A DNA stretch of 64,000 bases from NCBI GenBank assembly GCA_026119855.1, contig JAOWBW010000597.1, positions 186,001 to 250,000 of the forward strand. The letters are read 5' to 3'. Below the pieces are notes generated by a model. The model had not been told where the DNA came from. It saw nothing but the letters and a program-made list of their open reading frames with translations, and made no database searches. Shown here one piece after another: positions 39,904-50,689 of this stretch. The position numbers and the translations under genes are program-made. Source of the stretch: Campanula takesimana (lineage: Eukaryota > Streptophyta > Magnoliopsida > Asterales > Campanulaceae). Position 1 is the stretch's first letter. The number at the start of each line of letters is the position of its first letter.

Positions 39904-41463
39904 TTGGTTGAGACTAATGAAGAAGTAGAAAAGGGGACGGAATCCCCTAAAGTTTCTAGAAATTTTGACCCGCCAATACCCTACCCCCAAAGGTTGGTAA
40001 AGGCAAAACTTGATAAACAATTTGCAAAATTTTTAGAAATTTTAAAATCTATTTACATCAATGTCCCTTTTACGGATGCTTTGCAACAAATGCCCTCTTA
40101 TGCTAAGTTTTTAAAAGATATTCTTTCAAATAAAAGGAAACTAGAGGAATATGAGACAGTTGCATTAAATGAAGAAGTAAGTGCTGTTTTGCAAAGGAAA
40201 TTGCCTCCCAAATTAAAAGATCCCGGCACTTTTTCTATTCCTTGCAATATAGGGAAATTTGATGTAGATAATGCTATGCTTGACCTTGGGGCTAGTGTAA
40301 GCCTCATTCCGCTTTCGGTTAGTAAGAAAATAGGTGTCGGGGAACTCAAACCCACCACCATATCATTACAATTAGCGGATCGCTCAATCAAGTATCCAAT
40401 AGGGATTATGGAAGATATCCCTTGTAAAATCGGGAAATTAATCATCCCGGTTGATTTTGTTGTTCTTGAGATGGAAGAGGACCATCACATTCCTATTATA
40501 TTAGGTAGACCATTCCTTGCCACAGCTGGGGCAATTATAGATGTTAGAAATGGTAACCTTTCTTTAAACGTAGAGAATGAGAAGGTAGAATTTAATTTGA
40601 CAAAATTAATGAAAAACCCCAATCTCGAGAACCCTTGCTCCGATATTAACATGCTGGAATCCTTAAGCAAGGAGTTTGAAAAACCTCAATCTAAGGACCC
40701 GCTTGAAAGATGTCTTGTAGATGAGAAATTCTTAGATAGCGATGTTGATGCTTCAAATTATGCTATGTATCTTGATGCTAACGCTGCAGCAAAGAAAGGA
40801 AGCATTACATTTGAAAAGTTAGAAGCTAAAGCGGAGCCTTCTAACAATGAGGTATATAAGGCACCTCAAGTTGAATTAAAACCTCTCCCCTCGAATCTAA
40901 GGTATGAATTTCTTGGACCTAATTCTACTTATCCAGTAATTATTAACGCGAGTCTAAGTCCTCTTGAGACCGAAAAATTATTAAGAGAACTTAGAATACA
41001 TCAAAAAGCTATTGGATATACAATTTATGATTTAAAAGGGATTCACCCTAAGATTTGTATGCATAGGATTGATTTAGAGGAGGACCATAAACCCTCCATA
41101 GAACATCAAAGAAGATTAAATCCTAATATGAAAGAGGTCGTGAAGAAAGAAGTCCTTAAGTTACTTGATGCGGGCATTATTTATCCGATCTCGGATAGTA
41201 AATGGGTAAGTCCCGTGCAAGTTGTCCCTAAGAAGGGAGGAATGACGGTAATAAAAAATGATAAGGATAAATTAATCCCTACTAGGACCGTCACGGGATG
41301 GCGAATGTGTATAGATTACAGAAAATTAAACAAAGCCACCCGAAAAGATCATTTTCCTTTACCTTTCATTGACCAAATGCTTGAAAGGTTAGCGAAGCAT
41401 TCGCATTTTTGTTACTTAGATGGTTACTCCGGATTTTTTTCAAATTCCCATACATCCGGATGA
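39904..41463 (+). CDS. Athila-like protease and N-terminal reverse transcriptase
   Basis: The open frame enters after a shift in a T-run near 39795; its first codon is not a real start. It carries the gag-pol joint (PPIPYPQRLVKAKLDKQF), the retropepsin with active site MLDLGASVSLIP (DLG in place of DTG, as usual for Athila) and ILGRPFLATAGA, then the RT N-terminus (KPSIEHQRRLNP, GWRMCIDYRKLNKATRKDHF). It ends because of one extra T in the run at about 41430-41436. The catalytic half of RT follows in the next frame. Confidence 0.92.
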   Translation: MVETNEEVEKGTESPKVSRNFDPPIPYPQRLVKAKLDKQFAKFLEILKSIYINVPFTDALQQMPSYAKFLKDILSNKRKLEEYETVALNEEVSAVLQRKLPPKLKDPGTFSIPCNIGKFDVDNAMLDLGASVSLIPLSVSKKIGVGELKPTTISLQLADRSIKYPIGIMEDIPCKIGKLIIPVDFVVLEMEEDHHIPIILGRPFLATAGAIIDVRNGNLSLNVENEKVEFNLTKLMKNPNLENPCSDINMLESLSKEFEKPQSKDPLERCLVDEKFLDSDVDASNYAMYLDANAAAKKGSITFEKLEAKAEPSNNEVYKAPQVELKPLPSNLRYEFLGPNSTYPVIINASLSPLETEKLLRELRIHQKAIGYTIYDLKGIHPKICMHRIDLEEDHKPSIEHQRRLNPNMKEVVKKEVLKLLDAGIIYPISDSKWVSPVQVVPKKGGMTVIKNDKDKLIPTRTVTGWRMCIDYRKLNKATRKDHFPLPFIDQMLERLAKHSHFCYLDGYSGFFSNSHTSG

Positions 41464-43381
41464 CCAAGAAAAAACAACTTTTACTTGTCCTTATGGTACC
41501 TTCGCTTATAGGAGAATGCCATTTGGACTTTTTAATGCTCCCGCCACCTTTCAACGTTGCATGATGGCAATATTTTCAGATTTTATAGAAAATATAATGG
41601 AAGTCTTTATGGACGATTTTTCAGTTTATGGATCCTCTTACAATGAATGTTTAATAAACTTATCTAAAGTTTTACAAAGATGTGAAGAGGTAAACCTTGT
41701 TCTTAATTGGGAAAAATGCCATTTCATGGTCAATGAAGGAATTGTTCTTGGACACATGGTGTCCGAGAAAGGGATTGAAGTAGATAGGGCAAAGGTTGAA
41801 GTCATTGAAAAATTACCTCCACCCACCAATGTTAAAGGTGTAAGAAGCTTTTTAGGCCATGCCGGTTTTTACCGGAGATTTATAAAAGATTTTTCTAAAA
41901 TTTCTAAACCTTTAACCAATCTACTTTTAAAAGATGCTCCATTTTTGTTCGATAGTTCTTGTCTTGAGGCTTTTGACAGGTTAAAAAAGGAATTGGTGTC
42001 CGCTCCTATTGTCCAACCACCCGATTGGGATCTCCCTTTCGAGATTATGTGCGATGCAAGTGACTATGCAGTAGGAGCAGTTTTGGGACAGCGGAAGGAC
42101 AAGAAACTACATGCCATTTATTATGCAAGTCGGACACTAGATGAAGCACAAGTAAATTATGCCACCACGGAAAAAGAGTTATTGGCCGTGGTATTTGCAA
42201 TAGACAAATTCCGGTCATATTTGGTGGGATCGAAAGTGATTATATACACGGATCACGCAGCAATAAGATACCTATTGGCGAAGAAGGATGCCAAACCAAG
42301 ACTCATAAGATGGATCCTTCTTCTCCAAGAGTTTGACTTAGAGATCCGTGATAAGAAGGGGACGGAAAACTTGGTAGCGGATCATTTATCTCGTCTCCCC
42401 AAAAATATTATTGACTCCGATAAAGAAAATCTCCCTATTGACGATTCATTCCCAGATGAATATTTACTAGCCGTTAACAATGTCGATACCCCTTGGTTTG
42501 CGGACATTGTTAATTATTTGGCTTGCAAAATTATTCCCCCGGAAATGAATTACCAACAAAGGAAGAAATTCTTTTCCGAAATCAAAAACTATTTTTGGGA
42601 AGACCCCCTCCTCTTCAAACATTGCGCAGATGGAATCATTAGGCGATGTGTGCCTAATGAGGAGATAAATGACATCCTTCATCATTGTCATTCTTCTCCT
42701 TATGGTGGGCATGCAGGTTCGTTCAAAACCGCCACCAAGGTTCTTCAATCAGGTTTCTATTGGCCGACTCTATTTAAAGATTCTCGAAATTTTGTTCTTA
42801 CTTGTGATCGTTGCCAACGTACCGGCAACATCTCAAGGAGGAATGAAATGCCTCTTAACAACATCCTAGAGGTCGAGATTTTTGATGTTTGGGGCATAGA
42901 TTTCATGGGACCATTTCCATCATCCTACAATAACAAATATATTCTTGTAGCAGTGGACTATGTGTCCAAATGGGTAGAAGCCATAGCTTCTCCAACAAAC
43001 GACTCAAAGGTTGTCATGAAACTCTTCAAGAACATCATATTTCCAAGGTTTGGGGTACCAAGGGTGGTCATAAGCGACGGCGGTTCTCACTTCTCACACC
43101 GTCAATTTGAGGCTCTTCTAAAGAAATATGGTGTCCATCATAAAACAGGCACCGGATATCACCCTCAAACTAGCGGTCAAGTGGAAGTGTCGAACCGGGA
43201 ACTTAAGTGGATCCTTGAAAAGACAGTTACAGGCTCAAGGAAGGATTGGTCAATCAAGTTGAATGACGATTTATGGGCTTATCGCACCGCTTTCAAAACA
43301 CCCATCGGAACCACACCTTTCCGTCTGGTGTATGGGAAGCCGTGTCATTTACCCGTAGAACTTGAGCACAAGGCATATTAG
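41420..43381 (+). CDS. Athila-like reverse transcriptase, RNase H and integrase
   Basis: The frame begins behind the T-run shift and has MPFGLFNAPATFQR and the catalytic VFMDDFSVYG of RT. RNase H follows (EIMCDASDYAVGAVLGQ, TTEKELLAVVFAIDKF, IIYTDHAAIRYLL), then integrase with HHCC domain (HHCHSSPYGGHAG, CDRCQRTG) and DDE residues in WGIDFMGPFP, VISDGGSHF and SGQVEVSNREL. It stops at a TAG (43379-43381) where a Trp is expected (HKAYWA in relatives). Otherwise this is an intact stretch of more than 600 codons. Confidence 0.94.
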   Translation: MVTPDFFQIPIHPDDQEKTTFTCPYGTFAYRRMPFGLFNAPATFQRCMMAIFSDFIENIMEVFMDDFSVYGSSYNECLINLSKVLQRCEEVNLVLNWEKCHFMVNEGIVLGHMVSEKGIEVDRAKVEVIEKLPPPTNVKGVRSFLGHAGFYRRFIKDFSKISKPLTNLLLKDAPFLFDSSCLEAFDRLKKELVSAPIVQPPDWDLPFEIMCDASDYAVGAVLGQRKDKKLHAIYYASRTLDEAQVNYATTEKELLAVVFAIDKFRSYLVGSKVIIYTDHAAIRYLLAKKDAKPRLIRWILLLQEFDLEIRDKKGTENLVADHLSRLPKNIIDSDKENLPIDDSFPDEYLLAVNNVDTPWFADIVNYLACKIIPPEMNYQQRKKFFSEIKNYFWEDPLLFKHCADGIIRRCVPNEEINDILHHCHSSPYGGHAGSFKTATKVLQSGFYWPTLFKDSRNFVLTCDRCQRTGNISRRNEMPLNNILEVEIFDVWGIDFMGPFPSSYNNKYILVAVDYVSKWVEAIASPTNDSKVVMKLFKNIIFPRFGVPRVVISDGGSHFSHRQFEALLKKYGVHHKTGTGYHPQTSGQVEVSNRELKWILEKTVTGSRKDWSIKLNDDLWAYRTAFKTPIGTTPFRLVYGKPCHLPVELEHKAY

Positions 43382-43768
43382 GCAATTAAAGCACTGAACT
43401 ATGATATGGTAAACGCCGGTGAAAAGCGAAGATTACAATTGCAAGAGCTTGATGAACTTCGTTATGATGCATACGAGAGTGCCAAGTTATATAAAGAGAA
43501 AACGAAGAAATGGCACGACAGTCATATCATACGGAAAGAATTCAAGGAAGGGGATATGGTTTTGCTCTACAATTCTCGGTTAAAGCTTTTTCCGGGAAAA
43601 TTGAAATCTAGGTGGTCAGGTCCGTTCCAAGTCCGGAGAGTATATCCTTACGGAGCCATCAATATTTGGAACGAGCAAAAAGGTGAATTTAAGGTCAACG
43701 GGCAAAGACTAAAGCATTATATGGTTGGTGACCCTATAGGGGTAGTATCAACCATCTCTTTTGGATGA
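43382..43768 (+). pseudogene. Athila-like integrase C-terminal domain
   Basis: Behind the TAG the same frame continues with AIKALNYDM, LQLQELDELR, a KEFKEGDMVLLYNSRLKLF segment and KSRWSGPFQVRRVYPYGAI, the GPY/F-like C-terminal integrase module. It stops naturally at TGA 43766-43768. Only the one stop codon separates it from the enzyme core. Confidence 0.88.
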
Positions 43769-44016
43769 ATTTCAGGCCTCCAAATCCGCCACCACCGCCA
43801 CCATTCTAGTCGGTACCTCTTTCTCCCTCTCCTTTAAATTATTCTTGTCCCAATTTTCATTCCTACTTTTCAAACATTAGGGACAATATTTCATTTAAGT
43901 GTGGGGGGTAGTATCTATCTTTTTTTTATTTTTATTTCTTTTATTTCTAAATTTCTTTTTCTTCTTTCTATGTTTTTCTTTTCAAAGAAAATGTAAGGGC
44001 AATGTTCCCGATTTTT

Positions 44017-44050
<34 letters not shown>

Positions 44051-45024
44051 TTAGCCAATGCTCCCGTTGATGAGAATGTTATCTTTATTATCATTTGCCT
44101 ATGTAAAACTTTTTCCTTCTAACTTTTACTTCTTAAGAAATTTGATAATAACAACATAGGATTGTATTGGATTATAAATGGAAAATTTTCAAAATTAATA
44201 TGAACTTTTAAATCTTATTGAATAGAAGCATTACATTATTAATGAGTTTGTGGGCATTAAGTTTGGATACAACATACTTGTGAAACTTTTAAAACATTTT
44301 TGTATATGCATCTCAAAAACTTTCATTTCTACTCTTTTTCAAAGGTTTTTCATCCTTGTTATGCTTATGAATCACAAAAATTTTCGCTTTAATCCATCTT
44401 TCCATTCCCACTTTTAAGAGGCTAATTAATCAATTTATTCTTCTTTTGATTGTCCATTCAAATATCTAAATGAATATATCATTATAGAGTGTGACAATTT
44501 AGAAGCAAGAAACTCAATTGCCACGTCTAACTAATCAAATCTCAAACCTTATTCCACTATCATCCTTCGCCTTTTCATCAATTTTTGTGATTCAAAATGC
44601 ATAACGACATATGGACATCTTTGTTAAAGAATAAAGATCACAGTTTAAGAAATATATATTCAAGCATAAAAAATTTATTCACAAAGCATTCTGAAAGAGT
44701 GAATATAATTCTTAATTCATACTTATGCCCCACAAATTCATTTGGTTATCTCTATATGCTCTTATTCAATGGTATTTATTCATGTTATATTAACATTCAA
44801 ACTTTTCTATTTGCACTTCAATATCATCCTACCTTCTTCTTTACAAATCTCTTTGAGATGAAAAACTTAAAAGGAAGAAATTTTATAAAGGTAATATTAT
44901 ATAACAATATTCTGAGGGAGCATTGAAGACCTTTCTTGTTTTTCTACTAGTGTCATTTGCACTCCTCTCTTTTTGAACATTTAACTTGCTCGAGGACAAG
45001 CAAAGATTCTAGTGTGGGGGAGTT
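43769..45024 (+). other. Athila copy B 3' non-coding region with two purine tracts
   Basis: There is no env-like gene. A first purine tract AAGTGTGGGGGGTAG lies at 43896-43910 and a 30-bp A-run at 44018-44047. The second tract GTGTGGGGGAG (45013-45022) directly precedes the LTR. The hairpin CTTGCTCGAGGACAAGCAA lies at 44986-45004. The open frame 44597-44926 is matched in copy A only in its second part and I do not call it a gene. Confidence 0.82.
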
Positions 45025-46447
45025 TGATAAATGACTATTTTATAGTCAATTAAGGTCTAAAAATATAGTTTATTAGCTTTTATTCCACTTAAATTACTTA
45101 TTTTCTACTCTTTATTTGATATAATGCACTTGGAGAATGTTTTTTATGATGCAAACAGGTTTTTAGTACATTCTTGAGGAAAAAGGGAGCTAAGGCATCA
45201 TCTTTGTGAAGGAAGAGCGCTTGGAAAAGAAGGAAATAAGCTAGTCTATTAAAAGTCAAAAGTCCAGTCAAAGCAAGGTCTGCTCGGCCGAGCAGTACCC
45301 TTGACTCGGCCGAGCATAAGGAATCAGAAAGGCAGATTTATTTTCAAAGGCTTGCTCGGCCGAGCACTTTTCCTTGACTCGGTCGAGCACCCCCTGAATC
45401 AGCAAAAGGAGCCTTTTCAAATAAAGACCTCTCCAAGCACCCATCCGGGAAAGATTGCCTCCCCTCCTCCAAGGCTTATATATAGAAGTAGAAATCAGTG
45501 TTTTAGATATCTAGAAATATTATAAACTTACTATAGTGAAATTTGTACTCTCAAACATCAATAAATTCTCATAATTTGTGAAAGATATTCAACTTTTCTT
45601 AAGCAATATTCTGAGTTCTTCATCAATAATATTCAGAGGTTCTTTTCAAGTCTTTTATCTTCATTTCAATTCAGAATAAGTATCTCTTCTTCTATCTTTT
45701 CTTCTTTATCTTATTCTTGTTGTTATTTATATGGCTTGTGAGTAATCCCCCATTTTCTTGGGGTTGGAAACTCAATAACATTCATGTTTATTAAGTAGTC
45801 ATGCTCTGAAATTCTTCTCTTCATCTTAAACAATTCTACTATATCAAACTCTAACGCCTACAACCATGATGACGTCCATGATTTGTATGAATCTTAGTTA
45901 ATCAAGAGAAGTACTGATCGGAGAACCTTGATTAGCGGATCCATATAGTCAGAACTAAGTTCATTACTCACGAGAGTAGTGTAATGGCTTAAGGATGCTC
46001 CTTGAGTGGAAAGTATGCTGATTTTCATAAAAGAAAACTTAATGGATTCTTACTAATTATGGGCCATCGAGAGATAGGGCATAATTAGTATGAGAATACA
46101 AACGCTATTTGCTTGATCGTGAGAAGTAGTGTAGGCCAAGCATACCATCCTTGTTTTAAAATGAAACTTTAATCTAAATAGAGCATGGATAGTTGATGAA
46201 TATATGTTGTTGATGTTCCAATCCCGAGGATTCCTTAAAATATAAGAGTTTTTATCTAAGTTATAGTAATTGCAATTTCATTTCTAGTTTAGTGACAAAC
46301 AATTTTATAACCCCCAATCATTTTCTTTTCTTTATTTTCTTATTCTAAGCAAAGATATTTTGTAAGTAAAGTTGTCCTCGTGGGATCGACTCGTTCTTGC
46401 ACTATCTATACTACATACACCCGTGCACTTGCGGAATAAACCTAACA
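45025..46447 (+). repeat. 3' LTR of Athila copy B
   Basis: 1423 bp, almost the same as 36895-38314. TATA box at 45477-45484; palindrome pairs at 45281-45390, one of which has lost its symmetry (CTCGGTCGAG). Confidence 0.95.
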
Positions 46448-46452
46448 CACGA

Positions 46453-46998
46453 CCACATACTTACAAAAAAATCTTATGCAGGTACGAAGTTGGAACACAC
46501 AACGAATGGTTTCACAAAGAGGCTGCTCATTGCAAGAGATTAAAATCCCACAACAATGGCAAAACCAAAGAGCTAGCTTGCAGGAGTCGCAGCGACTCCA
46601 AAAGCGGAATAGCTTGATTGTGAAAGAATCAAAAACCCTTTTTGGGTGAACAGGGATCCAGAATAAGGTTGCAGCACTCAACACAATGCCAATGGATCAT
46701 GCAAGGCGATGGTTCACTGCGCAGCGAAACAAAAAAAAATCTCATCACACGGCAACTCCAAAAACAGGGAAGTTTGACTATGAGACAATCAAAAACTCTT
46801 TTAGGAGGAACTGGGATCCAAAAGGAGGTTGCAGCACTCAACACAGTGTTAAAGGATTATACAGAGCAATGGTTCACTGCGCAGTGAAGCTCAAAAATCT
46901 CATCACACAGCAAAACAAAGGCATAAGAATCTGGATGGCTCAGAATGCAGCATATCCTTAATTTTATTTTGTGCATATAAATATCTTTGTTAGATTTT
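46453..46998. repeat. Imperfect 159-bp tandem repeat
   Basis: Phrases such as AATCAAAAACCCTTTTT, GGTTGCAGCACTCAACACA, GCAATGGTTCACTGCGCAG and AATCTCATCACACAGCAA occur twice, about 159 bp apart (roughly 46625-46780 and 46784-46940). This is internal DNA of the non-autonomous element just after Athila B. No gene. Confidence 0.72.
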
Positions 46999-47290
46999 GG
47001 TCTTCCCACCTGACTGGGTTGTACCTCCCTTTGCGCAAAGCGTCAGTCTTTTGAATGATGTTACCTTTGGTCTTCCCACCTGCCTGGGTTGAACCTCCCT
47101 CGGATTGCGCAAAGCGTCAGTCATTTGAATGATGTTACCTTTGGTCTTCCCACCTACCTGGGTTGTACCTCCCTCGGATTGCTCAAAGCGTCAGTCTTTT
47201 GAATGATGTTACCTTTGGTCTTCCCACCTGCCTGGGTTGTACCTCCCTCGGATTGCGCAAAGCGTCAGTCTTTTGAATGATGTTACCCCT
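46999..47290. repeat. 74-bp tandem repeat, four units
   Basis: Units start with GGTCTTCCCACCTGCCTGGG at 46999, 47069, 47143 and 47217; a fifth, diverged start is at 47291. Each also has CCTCCCTCGGATTG and GCGCAAAGCGTCAGTC. The first unit lacks 4 bp. The diverged fifth unit leads into the first of the two-stem motifs of the next region. Confidence 0.9.
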
Positions 47291-48075
47291 GGTCTTCTCG
47301 CCTGCCCGAGTTGTACCTCCCCAGAACTACGCCGTGACTTGATTCCCATGGAGGGATACGTAGGCAGTTCACCATCGATACCGTTGAGCTCAGTCGCCCG
47401 TTTTTACAAGTTGTTGGTCAAATACCAATCCCCCATACTCATATGCGACTCATCTTTATGTTGAATTAGGTCATCTCCCGGATTCTGAGATGTACCCCCC
47501 GCTCCAATTGTACCTCGCGTCAATCCTTGAGTATTGTTGCTCCACCTTGGTCATCTCGGGCGTCCGAGTTGTACCTCCCCAGAACTACGCTGTGACTTGA
47601 TTCCCGTGGAGGGATACGTAGGCAGTTCACCGTTGATACCGTTGAGCTCAGTCGCCCATTCTCATAAAATTTTCCTCATGTTAACCTCCCCCGAACTACG
47701 TTTTGACTTGATTCCCCCTAAAGGGATACGTAGGATGCTCGAGAGAGCCCAGTCATTTCCATGTCAATTTCCTCCACAGCAAAGAGACAACGCATCTCAA
47801 TGCAACCCCCTGCATTTTAAATTTCAATAAACCTGAACTACGATTGGTCTGATTCTCGAAAGAGATACGTAGGTAAACTGGAAATCCGGTACCGACCATT
47901 GTTTGTCTGTGTTTGATTGATTGTTTGAATTAGAACTACGGATGCTTGATTCTCGAAAGATATACGTAGGAAGTCCTACTTTGGACCCAACCGTTACACC
48001 CTAGACGAGATCGAGTGTCTCTTAGTGAATCGTAGAATCCCCATTACATTACAAGGAGATTCGACGAGGGGCTCT
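47291..48075 (+). other. Cluster of five two-stem RNA-like motifs before the 3' LTR
   Basis: Copies are at 47324-47366, 47582-47624, 47693-47735, 47835-47874 and 47933-47970. All have GAACTACG ... TACGTAGG, with pairing arms CTACG/CGTAG. Inner stems are TCCC/GGGA (first three) or TCTC/GAGA (fourth; the fifth has one mismatch). The first two belong to a larger 258-bp repeat that also contains ACCGTTGAGCTCAGTCGCCC. The purine tract AGGGGCTC precedes the LTR. No gene seen. Confidence 0.75.
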
Positions 48076-50684
48076 GTAGATACCCCGATCTCGCACCCCT
48101 TATCAAACCCCTTTTATTGGTCTAAACCCTAAAATTGACCTAAGCCCTCGATTTGGCTATGCGGGAGCGTCGTATGCCTTATCGGTGCATCGAATGGATA
48201 AACGGACTTCAATTTCATGATCAGAGCGAAAAAACGAGTAAACAAGCGTGTACTTCAAATTTTTGAGGTGCGGGGCCCGAAACGGGGCCCGTACCCTTAG
48301 AACTGCTCGTTATCGTCCATTTTATGCATTTAAAAATATATATTTGTCATCCCTTGCTCATAAAAATATTCCAGATAGACGGGCGCGACCACAAAATTAT
48401 GTCAAACAACTTTCATGTTGGACTCGAGGACAACCGGGACACCGAAGCGCGCACGACGGAGCAGTTGCGGAGCTAATGCCGGAACGGGAAGATGGTTATC
48501 CACATTGCAAAATATCTCAAAATATCTCATCAAGTGGTCAAGAAGGTCAAAAAAAATATTATTGTCGTTCCTAGCTTATGAAAATATTTCAGATATACCG
48601 GCCTGACCAGAAAAATATTCCGAGCAACTTTCATGTTGGACCCGCGGACAACCGGGACACCGAGGCGCGCACGACGGAGCAGTTGCGGAGCTAATGCCGT
48701 AACGGGGATAAGGAAGATGACTTGAAGCCTTAGTGACTCAAGGATAGTTAATGATCAAAAAAAAAAAAAAAAAAAAACCACCTCCCTCCTCCATATTACC
48801 ACCTCCCTCATCCATTATCCAAAAAGAGAACTCATACACAACTCACACACACACTATCCATATATTCAGCCCTCCCTCTCTTCTTGCTCCCTCTAGAAAC
48901 CCTAAACACCCTCAATCTCCTTCATAAGACCACCACCACACCACCACCACAACACAAACACTAAACAAAACCAAAACCAAACTCTTTCAAACACAAAGCA
49001 AAAGCCTTAAGAAAAACACCAAAAAAGCCTTCCCTTGGAAGCAAATGGAGTAAAATTTAGGTAATATTCTCATCTTGTAATCCTCATAAGTGTAAGATGT
49101 AGTGGTTCATGTAATTTCTTGAGAGATCTAGCCACCTTGTTAGGCTAGATCTCCATTTGATGTTTAAAAATCAAGCAATATTGGTACTCTTGTTGTTCTT
49201 CTCTTTAAATGATGATATATAATGGTATTTTGAGCTCTTGAGCATGCTATGCTATTGATCTTGTGTGTATATATCATTCATATATGAGTATCAAGTCTAA
49301 GTTTGTGGTGGATTCAAGAGGTTTTCCAAAGAATAAACTTGTTTTCCCTCATAAACCTTGAATCTGCCACCTTTTGTCTCATCTTAGTATAGAACCTCAT
49401 GAAATCATGTCTAAATGCTTGAATGGTTGTTATTTCATTTAAATAACATGTATATATATGTTCACCCAAAGTTTCATGTTCATATCTTTCCATTTGAGTG
49501 AGTTTTGATAAGTGTGTTCAAGCCATGTGTGGATTTCCAGTAGACTGTCCAAGGTGTACCTTTCTGCCTTGTTGCTTTATTTATGCATATAAATCGTGGC
49601 TTTTGGTATTAGACCACAAAATAGATTTTGTTCTAGACAGAACAATGAATATTAAAATGTAAATATCATATTTTTAGCCTGAGTGTAAGAGGCTCTTTCC
49701 ATTTTTTGTTTCAACTCTCTGTTCTCAGAATAGCATGTTTCCTGTTTTGACATCAAAATGTCAGAAGTGTTTTGGGTGACTTAAACTTTCTTGATGGATT
49801 TGAAACGTTCCAGATATAAACTTTGAGATGTTAGGAACAACTTTAATGTCAAGTGTTTTCCATGATTCCTTTGTTTTCATGATGCAAAAAGTGGATACTT
49901 TATGAGTATATGAAAATCTGTCAGACTGGGCTGTGGAAAGTATCATCTTGAATGCCTTATTTGGACATCATAAATTACTCCTAAAATCATAGGAAAAATC
50001 ATGGTAGATGTTTAATGTGTTAGGAAGTTTTATTGAACTTTACTTTTCCAGATTGATTGAGTAAAAGAACAGGTACCCAAATAAGAATGGACAGCAGTCC
50101 CTAAAAATGCTTGGGGACGGACTTTTGGACATTTATTTGTTTTGGGATTTGTTTCCCTTTTGTACACAAATGTAAATATTAAATCCCCACCCCTTTATGT
50201 GTTTAATTTGCTGTATATAAATGATAAAACCATTTTCAAAACCGAGTGGGAGTTCACCCAAACCGACTCTCATTTGTGAAATAAAAGCAAACATTCCTAG
50301 AATAGGAAGACTCCCATATATTAAATCACCATTTTGTTAGGGCATAAAAGCAAGGCATAAAAGGCATAAAATGAATCTAAGTGGCATGCATAATAGAGAC
50401 CATCACGGGCGAGGAGAGTGCTTAATCCCTTCTCTTCTCGTAACTTAGTCCCTGAACCCACTTTCTCTAAACAAAAGGTTTTGTCTTCATTTTTCCTAAA
50501 ATAAAGTGAGGTGGCGACTCTTGCAATTAAATTAAAGCTTCAAGAGGAAACCAATGTGTGGGAACCGAGCGCATTTCCAAAAGCGCATTTGCACGAGGCA
50601 CTCACCCGAACCGCTTTCATTGAGCGATCACATATCATTTCGCATATGTTCGGCGTGTGCGGCTTTCGAGCGCAGGCTCTCACA
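48076..50684 (+). repeat. 3' LTR of the non-autonomous Tat element
   Basis: 2609 bp, collinear with 29088-31705 with scattered single differences and a shorter CCACCA tract. The GC-rich inverted repeat (48266-48295) and TATATATA (about 48337) are conserved. It is followed by TSD GCACC at 50685-50689. Confidence 0.92.
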
Positions 50685-50689
50685 GCACC

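Larger units (their letters stand above)
36895..46447 (+). mobile_element. Athila-like Ty3/gypsy retrotransposon copy B, nearly complete
   Basis: LTRs of 1420 and 1423 bp (36895-38314, 45025-46447) differ at about ten places by eye. TSD is TACGA (36890-36894) versus CACGA (46448-46452), one base off. The primer site is complementary to the 3' end of tRNA-Asp, the known primer of Athila elements. Gag, protease, RT, RNase H and integrase follow in the gypsy order, then 1.2 kb of non-coding DNA without a recognisable env gene. It is the innermost and youngest insertion. Frameshifts near 39680, 39795 and 41435 and a stop at 43379 prevent full expression. Confidence 0.94.
29088..50684 (+). mobile_element. 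Large non-autonomous Tat-related retrotransposon (LARD-like)
   Basis: It has 2.6-kb LTRs (29088-31705, 48076-50684), perfect TSD GCACC, and a tRNA-Arg-type primer site and purine tract (AGGGGCTC) like Tat-1 and Tat-2. Only gag scraps are coding; there is no protease, RT or integrase in the 6.8 kb of its own internal DNA. It must have moved with enzymes from another Tat element. The rest is repeats and structured motifs. Athila copy B is inserted at 36895-46447. Its two LTRs differ little, so it is fairly young. Confidence 0.88.

Noticed and set aside
46999..47290. CRISPR-like regular repeats
   Set aside because: Units are adjacent 74-bp tandem repeats without unique spacers, inside a plant retroelement.
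47324..47970. Hammerhead ribozymes (retrozyme) as explanation of the two-stem motif
   Set aside because: The hammerhead core words CTGATGA and the matching GAAA...GTC arrangement are not present; only a GAAA loop in some copies.
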